Counted from the first letter of the stretch, positions 8,745 through 19,229 are shown. The stretch: DNA of 53,271 nucleotides from Magnetococcus sp. PR-3 (GCF_036689865.1 NZ_JBAHUQ010000040.1:1-53271); one strand, 5' to 3'. Program-made: numbers and translations. The notes: generated by a model from the sequence alone, not told the origin.

Positions 8745-11700
8745 ATGGACGCAACCCACGTATTGACGCTTAACGGCAGCAGCGCCTACTCCAGCTTTCG
8801 GCTGGATAAGTTATTGGACGCTTGTCAGGCTGTGGTACCCCATTTACAAAGCATGGATGCCTGGTTTGTCCATTTTGCCAGCCTGGAAAGGCCACTGGAT
8901 GAACCGGAGCAGGCTAAACTGGCCCAACTGCTCACCTATGGTCCCAAAGAGCTTAGCCATAAAGAGGATGTGACCCCACACCTGTGGGTTATTCCTCGTT
9001 TTGGTACCACCTCTCCTTGGTCCTCTAAAGCCACGGATATTGCCCAGCATTGTGGCTTGGCGGCGGTGCTTCGTTTAGAACGGGGTATGGCTTTTCACTT
9101 TGAAGGGCTCATGAATGGGGATGTGGAAAAAATTATCCCGCTGATCCATGACCGGATGATCCAGCAGGTGGTGACCGATGCAGATGCCTTGCCGGGTATG
9201 TTCAAGACCTTCTCCCCTGGTGCGTTGCGGGAGGTGCCCTTGCAGCAGGAGGGCCGTGTGGCGCTGGAGCGGGCCAATGGTGACTGGGGTTTGGCGCTTT
9301 CGGAAGATGAAATTGACTACCTGGTGGAGCAGTATCAGGAAGAGGGGCGTAACCCCACCGATGTTGAGCTGATGATGTTTGCTCAGGCAAACTCTGAGCA
9401 CTGCCGACACAAGATTTTTAATGCCGACTGGCATATTGATGGGGAGTCTCGGCCCAATACCCTGTTTGGTATGATCCGTAATACCCATATCCGTGCCCCC
9501 GAAGGTACCGTGGTGGCTTATAAGGATAACAGCTCGGTTATTGAGGGTAGTGCCGGTCAACGTTTTCATCCGGATACCGAAGATGGTATCTACCGGGCTC
9601 ATGAGGAGACAACCCATATTCTCATGAAGGTAGAGACCCATAACCATCCCACCGCAATCTCCCCTTACCCCGGTGCGTCCACTGGCTCTGGCGGTGAGAT
9701 CCGTGATGAAGGGGCGACGGGGCGTGGTTCTTCGCCTAAGGCTGGTTTAACCGGTTTTTCCGTCTCCAACCTTAATCTACCTGGTGCGGTGCGTCCCTGG
9801 GAGTTGCCATATGGCAAGCCAGACCGGATCGCCTCAGCACTGGATATTATGCTGGAAGGTCCCATCGGTGGCGCGGCCTTTAATAATGAGTTTGGGCGGC
9901 CCAACCTGTGTGGTTACTTCCGTACCTTTGAACAGGATGTCGCAGGTGAGGTGCGGGGCTACCATAAGCCTATTATGATTGCGGGTGGTTTGGGCAATAT
10001 GAAAGCGGACCATGTGGAGAAAAATCCGCTGAAAGAGGGGGATTTAATTATCCAGCTTGGTGGCCCAGCGATGTTGATTGGGTTAGGCGGGGGCGCGGCC
10101 TCCAGCCAGACCAGTGGTAGCTCCCATGCGGAGTTGGATTTTGCATCGGTTCAACGGGACAACCCCGAGATGGAGCGGCGTTGCCAAGAGGTGATTAACC
10201 GCTGCTGGCAGTTGGGTGATAGCAACCCCATTCAATCCATTCATGATGTTGGGGCCGGTGGTCTTTCCAATGCTGTGCCTGAGTTGATCCATGATGGGGG
10301 GGTGGGTGGACGTTTTGATCTGCGTAATATCGACAATGCAGATCCTGGTATGTCCCCCATGGAAATTTGGTGTAATGAAGCCCAGGAGCGCTATGTTCTG
10401 GCCATTCATCCCGAAGATCGTGAGCGGTTTGAGGCGATCTGTCTGCGTGAGCGGTGCCCTTTTGCGGTGTTGGGGGAGGCCACAACCGAAGAGCAGTTGA
10501 TCCTGACCGATCGTCTCACGGGTGAAACCTGCATTGATATGTCCCTGAACACCCTGTTGGGTAAACCACCACGTATGACGCGGGATGTAACCCACCACCG
10601 TCGTCAGGCCCACCCGTTACGCATTCCTCAGGGGCTCTCTCTCAGTGAAATGTGTTACCGGGTTTTACGTCTGCCTACCGTTGGGGATAAGAGCTTTTTG
10701 ATCACCATTGGAGACCGTAGCGTGACCGGTATGGTCACCCGTGACCAAATGGTTGGCCCTTGGCAGGTACCGGTGGCGGATGTTGCCGTGACAGCGCGTG
10801 GCTATGAGGGGTATGAAGGTGAGGCGATGGCCATGGGTGAACGCACCCCTGTTGCCTTGTTGGATGCCCCAGCATCAGGTCGCATGGCCATTGGTGAGGC
10901 GTTGACCAATATGGCGGCAGCTCGTGTGGGTGACTTGGGCCGAGTCAAACTCTCGGCCAACTGGATGGCCCCGGCTGGTCATCCGGGTGAAGAGGCCAAT
11001 CTGTATGAGACCGTCGAGGCTGTGGGGCTGGAGTTGTGCCCAGCATTGGGGATCTCCATTCCAGTAGGTAAAGATTCGCTCTCCATGAAAACGGTGTGGA
11101 AGGATGAGCAGGAGAACCCCTGTGCGGTAACCGCACCGGTCTCTTTGATTATTTCAGCTTTTGCTCCGGTGGTGGATGTACGCCAGACGGTGACACCACA
11201 GCTACGTACCGATTTGGGTGAAACCCGTTTGATCCTGGTGGATCTGGGTGAAGGTAAAAACCGCCTGGGGGGTTCTGCACTGGCCCAGGTTATGGGACAG
11301 ATGGGGGATGTGCCGCCGGATGTGGATGATGCGGATAACCTGAAACAGTTCTTCCAGACCATTCAAATTTTGCATGAAGCTGACAAGATCCTCGCCTATC
11401 ACGACCGTTCGGATGGCGGGCTGTTTACCACCTTATGTGAAATGGCCTTTGCAGGGCGCTGTGGTTTGGATATACAGCTGCAAGGGTTGGGTAATCAGCT
11501 AGAGGGTGTCCTGTTCAGTGAAGAGCTTGGTGCGGTGGTGCAGGTTCGTGCCGAAGATGCCAAGAAAATGGTTAAACTTCTGAACTGCTGTGGTATTGCG
11601 ACAGATATTGGTACGGTCGCAGCCCATGGCCAACTGCGTTTCCACCGGGATCATGATCTCATTTTGGATCTGCCCCGTGTGGGTTTGCACCGGGCTTGGT

Positions 11701-12632
11701 CCGAGACCTCTTGGCGTTTGCAGAGCCTGCGGGATAACCCCGAATGTGCCCAGCAGGCCTATGATGCCTTATTGGACATTAAGGATCCGGGGTTACACGC
11801 CAGTTTGAGCTTTGACCCAGCGCATAACGTCGCGGCCCCTTATATTAACAGTGGCGCTCGTCCCTCTGTGGCAATTCTGCGTGAGCAGGGTGTGAATGGA
11901 CATGTAGAGATGGCGGCGGCTTTTGACCGTGCTGGTTTTGAAGCGGTGGATGTCACCATGGCGGCATTGGCCGGGGGTGAGCGGTTCTTGGCAGACTATA
12001 AAGGGTTGGTCGCCTGTGGCGGCTTCTCTTATGGTGATGTGCTTGGGGCTGGTGAAGGGTGGGCCAAATCCATTCTGTTTAATCCAAAACTGCGGGATGG
12101 TTTTCAGCAGTTTTTCCACAGTGCGGACAGTTTTGCCCTGGGGGTGTGTAATGGGTGCCAAATGCTCTCTACTTTACATGAGCTGATTCCTGGTACCGAG
12201 CTATGGCCACGTTTTGTTCGTAACCACTCGGAACAGTTCGAGGCCCGCTTTAGTCAGGTAGAAATTCCCCAAAACCCCTCGATCTTCCTTAACGGGATGG
12301 CAGGTTCCCGTATGCCTGTTGCGGTGGCTCATGGTGAAGGGCGTGTCGAGTTTGCCCACCGTGCCCACCAAGACCGGGCTTTGGCCGAAGGGTTGATAGC
12401 ACTGCGTTATGTGGATAGCTATGGTCAGGTGACTGAGAGCTATCCGGCTAACCCCAATGGTTCGCCCCAGGGTATTACCGGCCTGACCACAGCCGATGGC
12501 CGGGTGACCATTATGATGCCCCATCCCGAGCGGGTATTCCGGTCTGTTCAAAACAGTTGGTATCCCGATGCCTGGGGTGAAGATGGTGCTTGGATGGCCA
12601 TGTTCCGTAATGCCCGTAAATGGGTTGGCTAA
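8745..12632 (+). CDS. purL: Phosphoribosylformylglycinamidine synthase (single-chain PurL)
   Basis: It makes FGAM from FGAR, glutamine and ATP in purine synthesis (cytosol). The large single-chain type is shown by an N-terminal PurS-like part, two AIRS-type ATP domains (for example [16 protein letters not shown]-like [17 protein letters not shown]) and a C-terminal glutaminase domain with nucleophile motif GVCNGCQM and MMPHPER. From the ATG at 8745 the protein is 1295 residues, the same length as E. coli PurL. That ATG is chosen because GGAG (8735-8738) lies six bases upstream and the protein then starts as homologues do; an in-frame ATG at 8700 would add 15 unconserved residues. No other pur gene is adjacent. 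Confidence 0.97.
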   Translation: MDATHVLTLNGSSAYSSFRLDKLLDACQAVVPHLQSMDAWFVHFASLERPLDEPEQAKLAQLLTYGPKELSHKEDVTPHLWVIPRFGTTSPWSSKATDIAQHCGLAAVLRLERGMAFHFEGLMNGDVEKIIPLIHDRMIQQVVTDADALPGMFKTFSPGALREVPLQQEGRVALERANGDWGLALSEDEIDYLVEQYQEEGRNPTDVELMMFAQANSEHCRHKIFNADWHIDGESRPNTLFGMIRNTHIRAPEGTVVAYKDNSSVIEGSAGQRFHPDTEDGIYRAHEETTHILMKVETHNHPTAISPYPGASTGSGGEIRDEGATGRGSSPKAGLTGFSVSNLNLPGAVRPWELPYGKPDRIASALDIMLEGPIGGAAFNNEFGRPNLCGYFRTFEQDVAGEVRGYHKPIMIAGGLGNMKADHVEKNPLKEGDLIIQLGGPAMLIGLGGGAASSQTSGSSHAELDFASVQRDNPEMERRCQEVINRCWQLGDSNPIQSIHDVGAGGLSNAVPELIHDGGVGGRFDLRNIDNADPGMSPMEIWCNEAQERYVLAIHPEDRERFEAICLRERCPFAVLGEATTEEQLILTDRLTGETCIDMSLNTLLGKPPRMTRDVTHHRRQAHPLRIPQGLSLSEMCYRVLRLPTVGDKSFLITIGDRSVTGMVTRDQMVGPWQVPVADVAVTARGYEGYEGEAMAMGERTPVALLDAPASGRMAIGEALTNMAAARVGDLGRVKLSANWMAPAGHPGEEANLYETVEAVGLELCPALGISIPVGKDSLSMKTVWKDEQENPCAVTAPVSLIISAFAPVVDVRQTVTPQLRTDLGETRLILVDLGEGKNRLGGSALAQVMGQMGDVPPDVDDADNLKQFFQTIQILHEADKILAYHDRSDGGLFTTLCEMAFAGRCGLDIQLQGLGNQLEGVLFSEELGAVVQVRAEDAKKMVKLLNCCGIATDIGTVAAHGQLRFHRDHDLILDLPRVGLHRAWSETSWRLQSLRDNPECAQQAYDALLDIKDPGLHASLSFDPAHNVAAPYINSGARPSVAILREQGVNGHVEMAAAFDRAGFEAVDVTMAALAGGERFLADYKGLVACGGFSYGDVLGAGEGWAKSILFNPKLRDGFQQFFHSADSFALGVCNGCQMLSTLHELIPGTELWPRFVRNHSEQFEARFSQVEIPQNPSIFLNGMAGSRMPVAVAHGEGRVEFAHRAHQDRALAEGLIALRYVDSYGQVTESYPANPNGSPQGITGLTTADGRVTIMMPHPERVFRSVQNSWYPDAWGEDGAWMAMFRNARKWVG

Positions 12633-12740
12633 AAAAGAGCAACCCAATCTCATTTCTGTTCACTAAATAGTGATCGTTGTGCAAACCATAGATGGGGCGC
12701 ATGCATAATCTGCAAGCTATGGGTTTAACAGAGGTTTGAG

Positions 12741-13592
12741 ATGGCAACTGAACAGAAAAATCACCTAAAAAGCCTCATGCGCAAAGAGCGGCGCATGCAG
12801 CGTCTGTTGGTTATCTTGTTGGTGGTTATCGGCCTGCCTTCCGGCTTTTTTATCATCCTGCAGGTGCGGGAGAGTTTGAACTCGGATAACCCTTTTGTTC
12901 GTGAGCGTCAGACGGCTGATTGGAGCAAAAAACCCTCTTCAACACGTCAGGCAAGCAGTCGTGTTGCCCGCTCAGGTAGTGGTTCTAGCAGTAGTGGCAG
13001 TGGGCGTACTTCTAGCTCGATTGGAGGGGGGGCGAGTAAGTCTCAACCCCAGTTGGTGAGCAAGCAGGAGCTGCAACAAGCAAAGCAAGAGATGAAGCGT
13101 CTGGCCAGCCAAGAGGCTCAGCAGCAGTCAATGCATGAACAGTCTCAAGCCCCTGAAGCTCCCCGGGAAAAAGAGGCTTTTGAACCCCGTTATACCATTG
13201 AAACACCGGATAACCCCGATGAGCAGGCCATTCCTGTGGTGGAGCAAGGTCCTATTAAGGTGGGGAATGGTCGTTTGGGGCGTTCATTAATGGGGCAAAG
13301 CCGCCTGTTTGCAGAGATCTTGAACCAAAGTGAGCAAGCAGTTACCCGTGTGGCGATCAAAGTACGCTTTACGGATGCGCAGGACCGTGTGGTTACCGAA
13401 CGTATTTTAAACCCACTGGCGATCTCCAGTGGTGTCTTTGGTGATACCATCAAACCTCTACGTGGGGGGGAGATCCGCACCTTTGGTACCTCGGTGGATG
13501 ATCTGCCGCGTCGTTGGAATGGTGGGGTTAACATCTCCATTGAGCAAATTGAGCAGGCAGCCCCGACTGCTCCTGCTGGTGTAACCCCTTGA
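12741..13592 (+). CDS. Membrane-anchored protein with FxLYD/DUF3426-like C-terminal domain
   Basis: A 283-residue protein: a basic N-terminus with one membrane span (about 20-43), a Ser/Gly-rich linker (about 70-105), a Gln/Lys/Glu-rich probable coiled coil (about 110-140), and a C-terminal beta domain from about 170. The end of that domain (NQSEQAVTRVAIKVRF, then PLRGGEIRTF) resembles the FxLYD or DUF3426 folds that occur on bacterial membrane proteins. Function is unknown; the orientation suggests a periplasmic C-terminus. It sits 108 bases after purL. Its TGA (13590-13592) abuts, with no gap, the stop of the convergent Sel1 gene. Confidence 0.75.
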   Translation: MATEQKNHLKSLMRKERRMQRLLVILLVVIGLPSGFFIILQVRESLNSDNPFVRERQTADWSKKPSSTRQASSRVARSGSGSSSSGSGRTSSSIGGGASKSQPQLVSKQELQQAKQEMKRLASQEAQQQSMHEQSQAPEAPREKEAFEPRYTIETPDNPDEQAIPVVEQGPIKVGNGRLGRSLMGQSRLFAEILNQSEQAVTRVAIKVRFTDAQDRVVTERILNPLAISSGVFGDTIKPLRGGEIRTFGTSVDDLPRRWNGGVNISIEQIEQAAPTAPAGVTP

Positions 13593-14108
13593 TCAAGGGT
13601 GGCGGCGCTGATTGAACCAGTGAGATACCAGACGGTTGCCGCGCTGCTGCATCTGTGGGCTCAGGGTATGATTTAAGGATTGCAACTCAGCCAAAGCGGC
13701 TTTAAACCCTTGCAGTGCAGCCAGTTTGATCCACTTATACGCATGGCTATAGTTCTGTTTCTGTAGGTCGGCCATCCCCATTTGATATTGACTGGCGGCA
13801 TGGCCCAAATCGGCGGCTTTCTTCTGCCAGACTAAAGCTGTACGCGCGCTTTTTTGTACGCCCAAACCTTGTTGATAGAGCTTCATCATAACCAGTATGG
13901 CCGGTAAGTAACCCTGGTTGGCGGCTTGGTACATGAGGCTGGCCCCTTTGTTGATTTGACCAGACGTATTTAACAGAAGGTTGGCCTCTGCATAGATGGC
14001 TTGAGGACTCTTCTTCTTATGAGAATGGGGATCTGCTGGTTGCGCGTGTATACCGGTTGTTAAGCCGCACAAGAGTAGAATCAACAGGGTACACTTTAAA
14101 CCATGCAT
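13593..14108 (-). CDS. Secreted Sel1-repeat protein
   Basis: A 171-residue protein with a signal peptide (hydrophobic core about 6-20, cleavage likely after HAQ/GIHA). The mature part has about three Sel1-like helical repeats (GASLMYQAANQGYLPAI; ALVWQKKAADLGHAASQYQM; AYKWIKLAALQGFKAALAEL). Sel1 repeats usually serve as protein-binding scaffolds in the periplasm. No catalytic residues are seen. It converges head-on with the upstream membrane-anchored gene, sharing no bases. The exact partner and role cannot be told. Confidence 0.8.
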   Translation of the reverse strand: MHGLKCTLLILLLCGLTTGIHAQPADPHSHKKKSPQAIYAEANLLLNTSGQINKGASLMYQAANQGYLPAILVMMKLYQQGLGVQKSARTALVWQKKAADLGHAASQYQMGMADLQKQNYSHAYKWIKLAALQGFKAALAELQSLNHTLSPQMQQRGNRLVSHWFNQRRHP

Positions 14109-14278
14109 GGGCGCGTCCAGGTTAAGGGGTAGTGGTTTCTTCTCTTATCGGCTCAAGGGGGAAAAAGCCCAACCGCTGCTTGCCGTATGGCCGGTGTTCG
14201 CTTTCCATTTGACATAAGCTTGGGTGTGCCGCACTGTGCATGGCTAAATTGACCTGGGTTTGTAGGAGATTCTCGCCC

Positions 14279-14875
14279 GTGAATGTGATCCTGGCATCGA
14301 CCTCCCGCTATCGTGCCCAGTTGTTGGAGCGGCTACAGCTGCCGTTTACCCAACAGGCACCGGTGTGTGATGAAAAACCTGTTGCCGGGGAGCTGCCCGA
14401 GCAGATGGCAAGGCGTTTGGCCCAAGCCAAGGCCATGTCGGTAGCTAAGGGTTTGACCCAAGGTGTGGTGATCGGTTCCGACCAAGTGGCGACCTTGGAG
14501 GGTGCCATCGCTGTTGGCAAACCGGGTGGGTTTGAACAAGCACACGCTCAACTGACCGCTGCATCGGGCCGTGGGGTTACCTTTTATACCGGTTTAACGG
14601 TTATCCATGTTGAAACAGGCCAGGAACAGAGCTGTGTTGAGCCCTTTCGGGTTGTTTTTCGTGATCTGAATGACCATATGATACATAACTACCTGCACCG
14701 TGAAGCACCCTATGACTGTGCTGGTAGTTTTAAGGTGGAAGGGTTGGGTATAACCCTGTTTGAGCGTTTGGAAGGGGATGACCCTACCGCGCTGATGGGG
14801 CTGCCTTTGATCCGCCTGACCCGCATGTTGGAGGCCGTGGGGGTTGAACCGTTGGGTATGCGTGATGCAACCTAA
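14279..14875 (+). CDS. yceF: Maf-family nucleotide pyrophosphatase, YceF (m7GTP) type
   Basis: A 198-residue protein of the Maf fold: ILASTSRYR at the start, DEKP, GSDQV (catalytic Asp region), and a C-terminal CAGSFKVEGLGITLFERLEG followed by ALMGLPLI. These match E. coli YceF, which hydrolyses m7GTP, better than the dTTP/UTP-type Maf. It is a house-cleaning enzyme that keeps modified nucleotides out of RNA. The start is taken as GTG 14279 because AGGAGA (14264-14269) lies nine bases upstream and the protein then begins as in homologues. An ATG at 14240 without a ribosome site would add 13 residues. Confidence 0.92.
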   Translation: MNVILASTSRYRAQLLERLQLPFTQQAPVCDEKPVAGELPEQMARRLAQAKAMSVAKGLTQGVVIGSDQVATLEGAIAVGKPGGFEQAHAQLTAASGRGVTFYTGLTVIHVETGQEQSCVEPFRVVFRDLNDHMIHNYLHREAPYDCAGSFKVEGLGITLFERLEGDDPTALMGLPLIRLTRMLEAVGVEPLGMRDAT

Positions 14876-14968
14876 TTAGGAAAAAACACGGGTCCGGGGG
14901 GGCTGATCGTGTTGAGATAGGCGCACTGTCCTGGTGGAGAGCGGCGCTGTCACCATTTGGGGTTGATA

Positions 14969-15826
14969 ATGTCTGAGCAAAGTTCGGCTGGTACTGACTG
15001 GCCTAGTGGTTTGTTTGTTAAGACCGATTGGTTAGAGAATAATCTACAGCGCGACAATCTGCGCATTGTGCAGGTTGGGGGTGAGAACTTTTATAACCGA
15101 CTGCATATCCCTGGTGCGGTGATGGTGGGTTATAATGAGATTACCGGGTATCGGGATGGTGTGCCGGGTTTTCGTTCCGAGAGTGCGCTTTTGAGCAAGC
15201 TGTTTGGTAAGTTGGGTATTGGCCCAGACACCCAAGTGGTCGCTTATGATGCCAGTGGGGGGATGGATGCTGCCCGCTTTATCTGGACCATGCACTGCAT
15301 GGGGCATAGCCAAGGGTATGTTCTGGATGGTGGAATGGGGGCTTGGTATACCGAGCAACGCATTACCGACCATCAATTGCCACAAATTGCGCCAGTGGAA
15401 TTTGCCGGAGTAGAGAACCTGAGCTGGGATGCCGACATTGACCTGATGCAGCAGGTTGCAGCAGGAGATGTTGAGATGAAGGTGCTCGATACGCGTAGTG
15501 AAGCGGAGTATGAGGGGCAAACCATTCGTGGCCCCCGAGGTCATATTCCTGGTGCTTATCACCTGGAGTGGACAGACGCCCTGCGTGGCCCCCAGGATCC
15601 GCATTTAAAAGAGGATGCTCAGCTCCAGGCAATGTTGTCCAAATGTGGGGTGGATAACCCTGCACAGGATGAGGTGGTTGTCTACTGTCAGACCGCACAC
15701 CGTGCCGCCCATACCTGGGCCATGCTGCGCCATTTAGGTTATGGAAAGGTACGTTTGTACGATGGTTCCATGGCCGAGTGGGGCTTGGCAGGGCAGGCAG
15801 TGGTCGCAGGCAAAAGCCCACGTTAA
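14969..15826 (+). CDS. sseA: Tandem-rhodanese sulfurtransferase (SseA-type)
   Basis: A 285-residue protein with two rhodanese domains; the N-terminal one is inactive and the C-terminal one carries the active-site loop CQTAHRA (Cys about 239) and the LYDGSMAEWG ending. LDTRSEAEYEG and GHIPGA are the CH2A-type rhodanese motifs. It transfers sulfane sulfur from thiosulfate or 3-mercaptopyruvate to thiophilic acceptors. The active loop differs from both classical loops (CRKGVT, CGSGVT), so substrate cannot be assigned. The ATG at 14969 is preferred to an in-frame TTG at 14957. A strong terminator follows at 15933-15970. Confidence 0.9.
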   Translation: MSEQSSAGTDWPSGLFVKTDWLENNLQRDNLRIVQVGGENFYNRLHIPGAVMVGYNEITGYRDGVPGFRSESALLSKLFGKLGIGPDTQVVAYDASGGMDAARFIWTMHCMGHSQGYVLDGGMGAWYTEQRITDHQLPQIAPVEFAGVENLSWDADIDLMQQVAAGDVEMKVLDTRSEAEYEGQTIRGPRGHIPGAYHLEWTDALRGPQDPHLKEDAQLQAMLSKCGVDNPAQDEVVVYCQTAHRAAHTWAMLRHLGYGKVRLYDGSMAEWGLAGQAVVAGKSPR

Positions 15827-15932
15827 TCGGTTTTGCGTAAGGTTGTTTGATAGATCTAAGGTGGTGTGACGCGGATGTTTGGCGCCTCAGAGCCTGTACG
15901 TATCTAAGCGAAGCATATCTGGTGAGATATCC

Positions 15933-15970
15933 ATGGGCAGCATCCGATCTTTCGGTTGCTGCCCATTTTT
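15933..15970 (+). terminator. Intrinsic terminator after sseA-like gene
   Basis: A 10-bp perfect stem ATGGGCAGCA / TGCTGCCCAT with an inner CCGA/TCGG mini-stem is followed by five T. It lies 107 bases past the stop and directly after a second small hairpin. Confidence 0.75.
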
Positions 15971-16283
15971 GTAGGGGGTCGCGGCAAGCAGCATTGTGTG
16001 TGGTCCGTAGGCTTCCATCAGGCTGGTTATGTAATTTTTATCCATGCGACTGATGCTGTTTTGGTCACAGCGCGCTTACACGCTTTAGACCATCATATAC
16101 CAAAACAGGGCGCCTCTTTTATGCTGAGCCCTTGCAAAAATGGGGGGCCGTACCCATCTCAGAGGATGGCAGGGGCTGCATATTCTTAAGCCTGGGTGTA
16201 AAACGGTATCTCTGGTTTTAGGACCCTTGGGCGGATGTTTCTATCCGGTTTGCTCAAGCTTTCGAGACCTTCGCCCGCAAACC

Positions 16284-16292
16284 TGCTATATT
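16284..16292 (+). promoter_or_regulatory. Extended -10 promoter of ffh
   Basis: TGC-TATATT (TG 16284-16285, hexamer 16287-16292) is a good extended -10 element, about 57 bases ahead of the ffh ATG. No consensus -35 is visible. Confidence 0.5.
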
Positions 16293-16348
16293 CATGGATC
16301 CATTGATTGATTGGACCCAACGTCGTACCAGCACCACAGGACCTGCCC

Positions 16349-17740
16349 ATGTTTGAATCCCTCTCCGACCGCCTTGAAGCCACCTTTAAAAAGCTTAAAG
16401 GCCAAGGCAAGCTCTCTGAACAGAATATCAAGGATGCACTGCGCGAGGTCCGTATTGCCTTACTGGAAGCGGATGTCAACCTGACCGTTGTAAAAAGCTT
16501 TATCAGCCGTGTGCGTGAAAAAGCGGTGGGTGTGGAGGTGCTGAAAAGCCTGACACCTGGTCAGCAAGTGATCAAGATTGTCCATGACGAGCTGGTCACC
16601 GTGATGGGGGAGGCCAACGAAGGTTTGAACTTGGCCGCTCAGCCTCCGGTGGTTGTGATGATGGCGGGCTTGCAGGGGTCGGGTAAAACCACCAGTACGG
16701 CTAAGTTGGCCAAACGTCTTATTGATAAAGAGAAGAAAAAATGTCTGCTGGCCTCGTTGGACGTCTACCGTCCTGCGGCGATGAAACAGTTGCAGACCGT
16801 TGGGGGGCAGGTTGGGGCGACAGTTTTACCCTCTGAGCCAACGGAAAACCCCCGTGATATCGCCCGGCGGGCCTTGGAAGAGGCGCAAAAGGGCGGCTTT
16901 GATGTGCTGTTCCTGGATACCGCCGGTCGTTTGCATGTTGATGAAGAGCTCATGGGTGAGCTCTCTGATGTCGCGGAGATCGTAACCCCGACGGAGATTC
17001 TTTTTGTCGCAGACTCTATGACCGGTCAGGATGCCGTCACGGTGGCGCAAAGCTTTGATGAAAAGCTTAGTATTACCGGTGTTCTGCTCTCTAAAACCGA
17101 TGGTGATGCCCGTGGTGGTGCTGCGCTATCGATCCGGGAAGTGACCGGCAAACCCATTAAGTTCTTGGGTACTGGTGAGAAGCTGGATGGTCTTGAGCCT
17201 TTCCACCCTGACCGCGTGGCCTCACGTATTTTGGGTATGGGTGATGTGGTCTCCCTGGTTGAGACCGCCATGGAAAAGGTGGATCTGGAAGAGACCGTTA
17301 AACTGCAGGAAAAGCTGGCCAACAAAAAAGCGTTTACCCTGGAAGATTTTCTAACCCAGATGCAGCAAGTACAGAAGATGGGCTCGATTGGTGACCTGGT
17401 GGGTATGATCCCGGGCGCTAAGCAAGCGATGAAGGGTAAAGAGCTGGATATTGATGATAATCACATCAAACGGCTTGAGGCGATTATCCTTTCCATGACC
17501 AAAAAAGAGCGGAAGAAGCACGCCATTATCAACGCTTCGCGTAAGCGTCGTATTGCGGCGGGTTCTGGTACCTCGGTTCAGGAGGTCAATAAGCTGCTCA
17601 AGCAATTTGCCCAAACACAAAAGATGATGAAAAAAATGGGTGGTATGGGCGGTATGGGGAAAATGATGAAAGGGATGAAGGGGTTACCAAAAATTCCTGG
17701 TCTTGGTGGTGGGGGCGGTTTCCCGAAAATGCCTTTTTAA
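16349..17740 (+). CDS. ffh: Signal recognition particle protein Ffh (SRP54)
   Basis: A 463-residue SRP GTPase that pairs with 4.5S RNA and delivers nascent membrane proteins to FtsY. N domain: MFESLSDRLEATFKKL start and EVRIALLEADVNL. G domain: P-loop GLQGSGKTT, the DVYRPAA box, DTAGRLH and the KTDGDARGG box. The methionine-rich M domain ends with runs of MGGMGG and MKGMKG. The start is ATG 16349 behind AGGA (16338-16341); the longer frame from 16307 adds 14 residues absent from the family. It is followed by a strong terminator at 17834. No 4.5S RNA gene was recognised nearby. Confidence 0.97.
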   Translation: MFESLSDRLEATFKKLKGQGKLSEQNIKDALREVRIALLEADVNLTVVKSFISRVREKAVGVEVLKSLTPGQQVIKIVHDELVTVMGEANEGLNLAAQPPVVVMMAGLQGSGKTTSTAKLAKRLIDKEKKKCLLASLDVYRPAAMKQLQTVGGQVGATVLPSEPTENPRDIARRALEEAQKGGFDVLFLDTAGRLHVDEELMGELSDVAEIVTPTEILFVADSMTGQDAVTVAQSFDEKLSITGVLLSKTDGDARGGAALSIREVTGKPIKFLGTGEKLDGLEPFHPDRVASRILGMGDVVSLVETAMEKVDLEETVKLQEKLANKKAFTLEDFLTQMQQVQKMGSIGDLVGMIPGAKQAMKGKELDIDDNHIKRLEAIILSMTKKERKKHAIINASRKRRIAAGSGTSVQEVNKLLKQFAQTQKMMKKMGGMGGMGKMMKGMKGLPKIPGLGGGGGFPKMPF

Positions 17741-17833
17741 ACCAGGGATGTATGCCAGCCTGGATCTAAGTAATATGGCACCATCCCCCCCCCTTCTTGA
17801 TGGTGGGGAATGTTTTGACAGATCAAGACGATC

Positions 17834-17880
17834 AGAGCCCTTTTATCCCATGTATGGGACAAAAGGGCTCTGTTTGTTTT
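17834..17880 (+). terminator. Intrinsic terminator after ffh
   Basis: The stem AGAGCCCTTTT-CCC / GGG-AAAAGGGCTCT (17834-17871) is followed by the T-rich tgtttgtttt. It is a strong rho-independent terminator, 94 bases past the ffh stop. Confidence 0.85.
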
Positions 17881-17971
17881 GGGGGCTGTATACGGCGGTT
17901 GAGTGGTTGGATAAGCTCTTTGCTCCCCCCTGTTGGAACTTGCGATCCTTATGTTGGAGAGCCTGTGAGTC

Positions 17972-18934
17972 ATGGTGATGCTTGATTTTTTGGAGACAGC
18001 CTATTTTGTGGCAGAGGTGACCGGGCCGATCTTTTTGTTGGTCCTGCTGGGGGCGTTACTGCGGGCTGTCGGGGTTATTACCCCACGTTTTGTTGATGAT
18101 TCTTCTCGGGTTGTATTCCTGGTGGCGCTGCCTGTTTTGGTCTTTATGGCCATTGCTCGGGCGGATCTGGCTGCGCTGTATCAGCCCGCACTGTTGGGCT
18201 ACTTTTGTTTGGGCACCATCATTACCTTTATCCCGCTGATGTGGATGGCCACTCGGTTTATTTCTGAACCGGAACGTTGTAGCGCTTTTGTCCATGGTGC
18301 CTTTCGGGGGAACTACGGCATTGTGGCGTTGGCGCTTTCGGTGAATGTTTTTGGTGATCAGGCCCTACCCCAAGGGGCTATGATCTTGGCTGTTTTGGTC
18401 CCCCTGTACAATGTTTTGGGGGTGTTGGCCATGACCGTGCCCTTTAAAGGACACGATCGCCTTTCGTGGGGGCAGGTGTTGCGGAGCACGGTGACAAACC
18501 CGCTAATATTAGCTGTTGTGTTGGCACTGCCCGTGGCGTTACTACAGCTCTCCTTGCCCCCTATTTTAGATCGTACCGGAACCTATTTTTCGCACCTTAC
18601 ACTACCTTTGGCACTTTTGGGGGTTGGTGGATCCTTAACCTGGCGTGGTCTTAAACAGGCCAGTGGTCTTTCAACCGTGGCTACCCTGCTTAAGTTGGTG
18701 ATCCTGCCGGCTCTGTTAACCTTGGGTGCCTTGGTGGCCGGTTTTCGGGGGCAAGATGCTGGTATGCTCTTTCTGGCTTTTGCCAGCCCAACAGCGGCAG
18801 CCAGCTTTATCATGACCAAAGCCATGGGGGGAGATGGCGAGTTGGCGGGTCATATTATTGCGTTATCTACTGCTCTATCGGTGGTGAGCATCGGCACGGG
18901 GCTGTTTCTTTTGCGTACGTATGGTGTTATTTAA
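17972..18934 (+). CDS. AEC-family (auxin efflux carrier-like) membrane transporter
   Basis: A 320-residue protein, almost wholly hydrophobic, with about ten predicted membrane spans in two five-helix halves separated near residue 155. The family features are GPIFLLVLLGALLR in helix 1, RGNYGIVALALS in the middle of the first half, and ASPTAAASFIMTKAMGGD near the end. AEC carriers export or exchange small organic anions such as malate; substrate cannot be told. The start is ambiguous between ATG 17972 and ATG 17978, since both lie after GGAG/GTGAG-like sequences. It appears monocistronic between the ffh terminator and the rpsP promoter. Confidence 0.87.
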   Translation: MVMLDFLETAYFVAEVTGPIFLLVLLGALLRAVGVITPRFVDDSSRVVFLVALPVLVFMAIARADLAALYQPALLGYFCLGTIITFIPLMWMATRFISEPERCSAFVHGAFRGNYGIVALALSVNVFGDQALPQGAMILAVLVPLYNVLGVLAMTVPFKGHDRLSWGQVLRSTVTNPLILAVVLALPVALLQLSLPPILDRTGTYFSHLTLPLALLGVGGSLTWRGLKQASGLSTVATLLKLVILPALLTLGALVAGFRGQDAGMLFLAFASPTAAASFIMTKAMGGDGELAGHIIALSTALSVVSIGTGLFLLRTYGVI

Positions 18935-18976
18935 CCCGGATTGTTCATGAATTCCAGACGCTCTCGCTTAATCTTT

Positions 18977-19050
18977 GGATTTTAAGGGCTTTGTAGCACT
19001 TGGAGCTATCAATAAATATCTCGAGCGCGTTAAGAAATCCTTTAAAATCC
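18977..19050. repeat. Long-range inverted repeat between AEC gene and rpsP
   Basis: GGATTTTAAGG (18977-18987) is complementary to CCTTTAAAATCC (19039-19050) with one extra base. About 51 bases lie between the arms. There is no U-tract. It could be a terminator-like structure or part of a small RNA; function is unknown. Confidence 0.4.
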
Positions 19051-19180
19051 AACTCTCTACGTGATAATCGAAGGGGTTTATGAAATGTTTGGGTTGAAAA
19101 GGTAGGGGGCGAATGACACGAATTTTTCAGTCCTTGAGCACTCTTTTATCCCCTGTTTGTCTCTTGGACGCGGAATTGTC

Positions 19181-19208
19181 TTGACGCTTTGATTAATTCG
19201 TATACAAT
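19181..19208 (+). promoter_or_regulatory. Sigma-70-type promoter of the rpsP operon
   Basis: TTGACG (19181-19186), a 16-bp spacer and TACAAT (19203-19208) form the best -35/-10 pair seen in the window. Transcription should start near 19215, giving a leader of about 93 bases before rpsP. Confidence 0.75.
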
Positions 19209-19229
19209 CCCAGGATTTCCAGGTTACCC

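Larger units (their letters stand above)
15827..16348. other. Intergenic region between sseA-like gene and ffh
   Basis: It contains a short hairpin ATATCT-ggtg-AGATAT (15915-15930), an intrinsic terminator (15933-15970) and, at the far end, the ffh promoter. The middle (about 15971-16280) shows no gene I can support. Open frames on both strands lack ribosome sites and conserved features. Confidence 0.5.
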
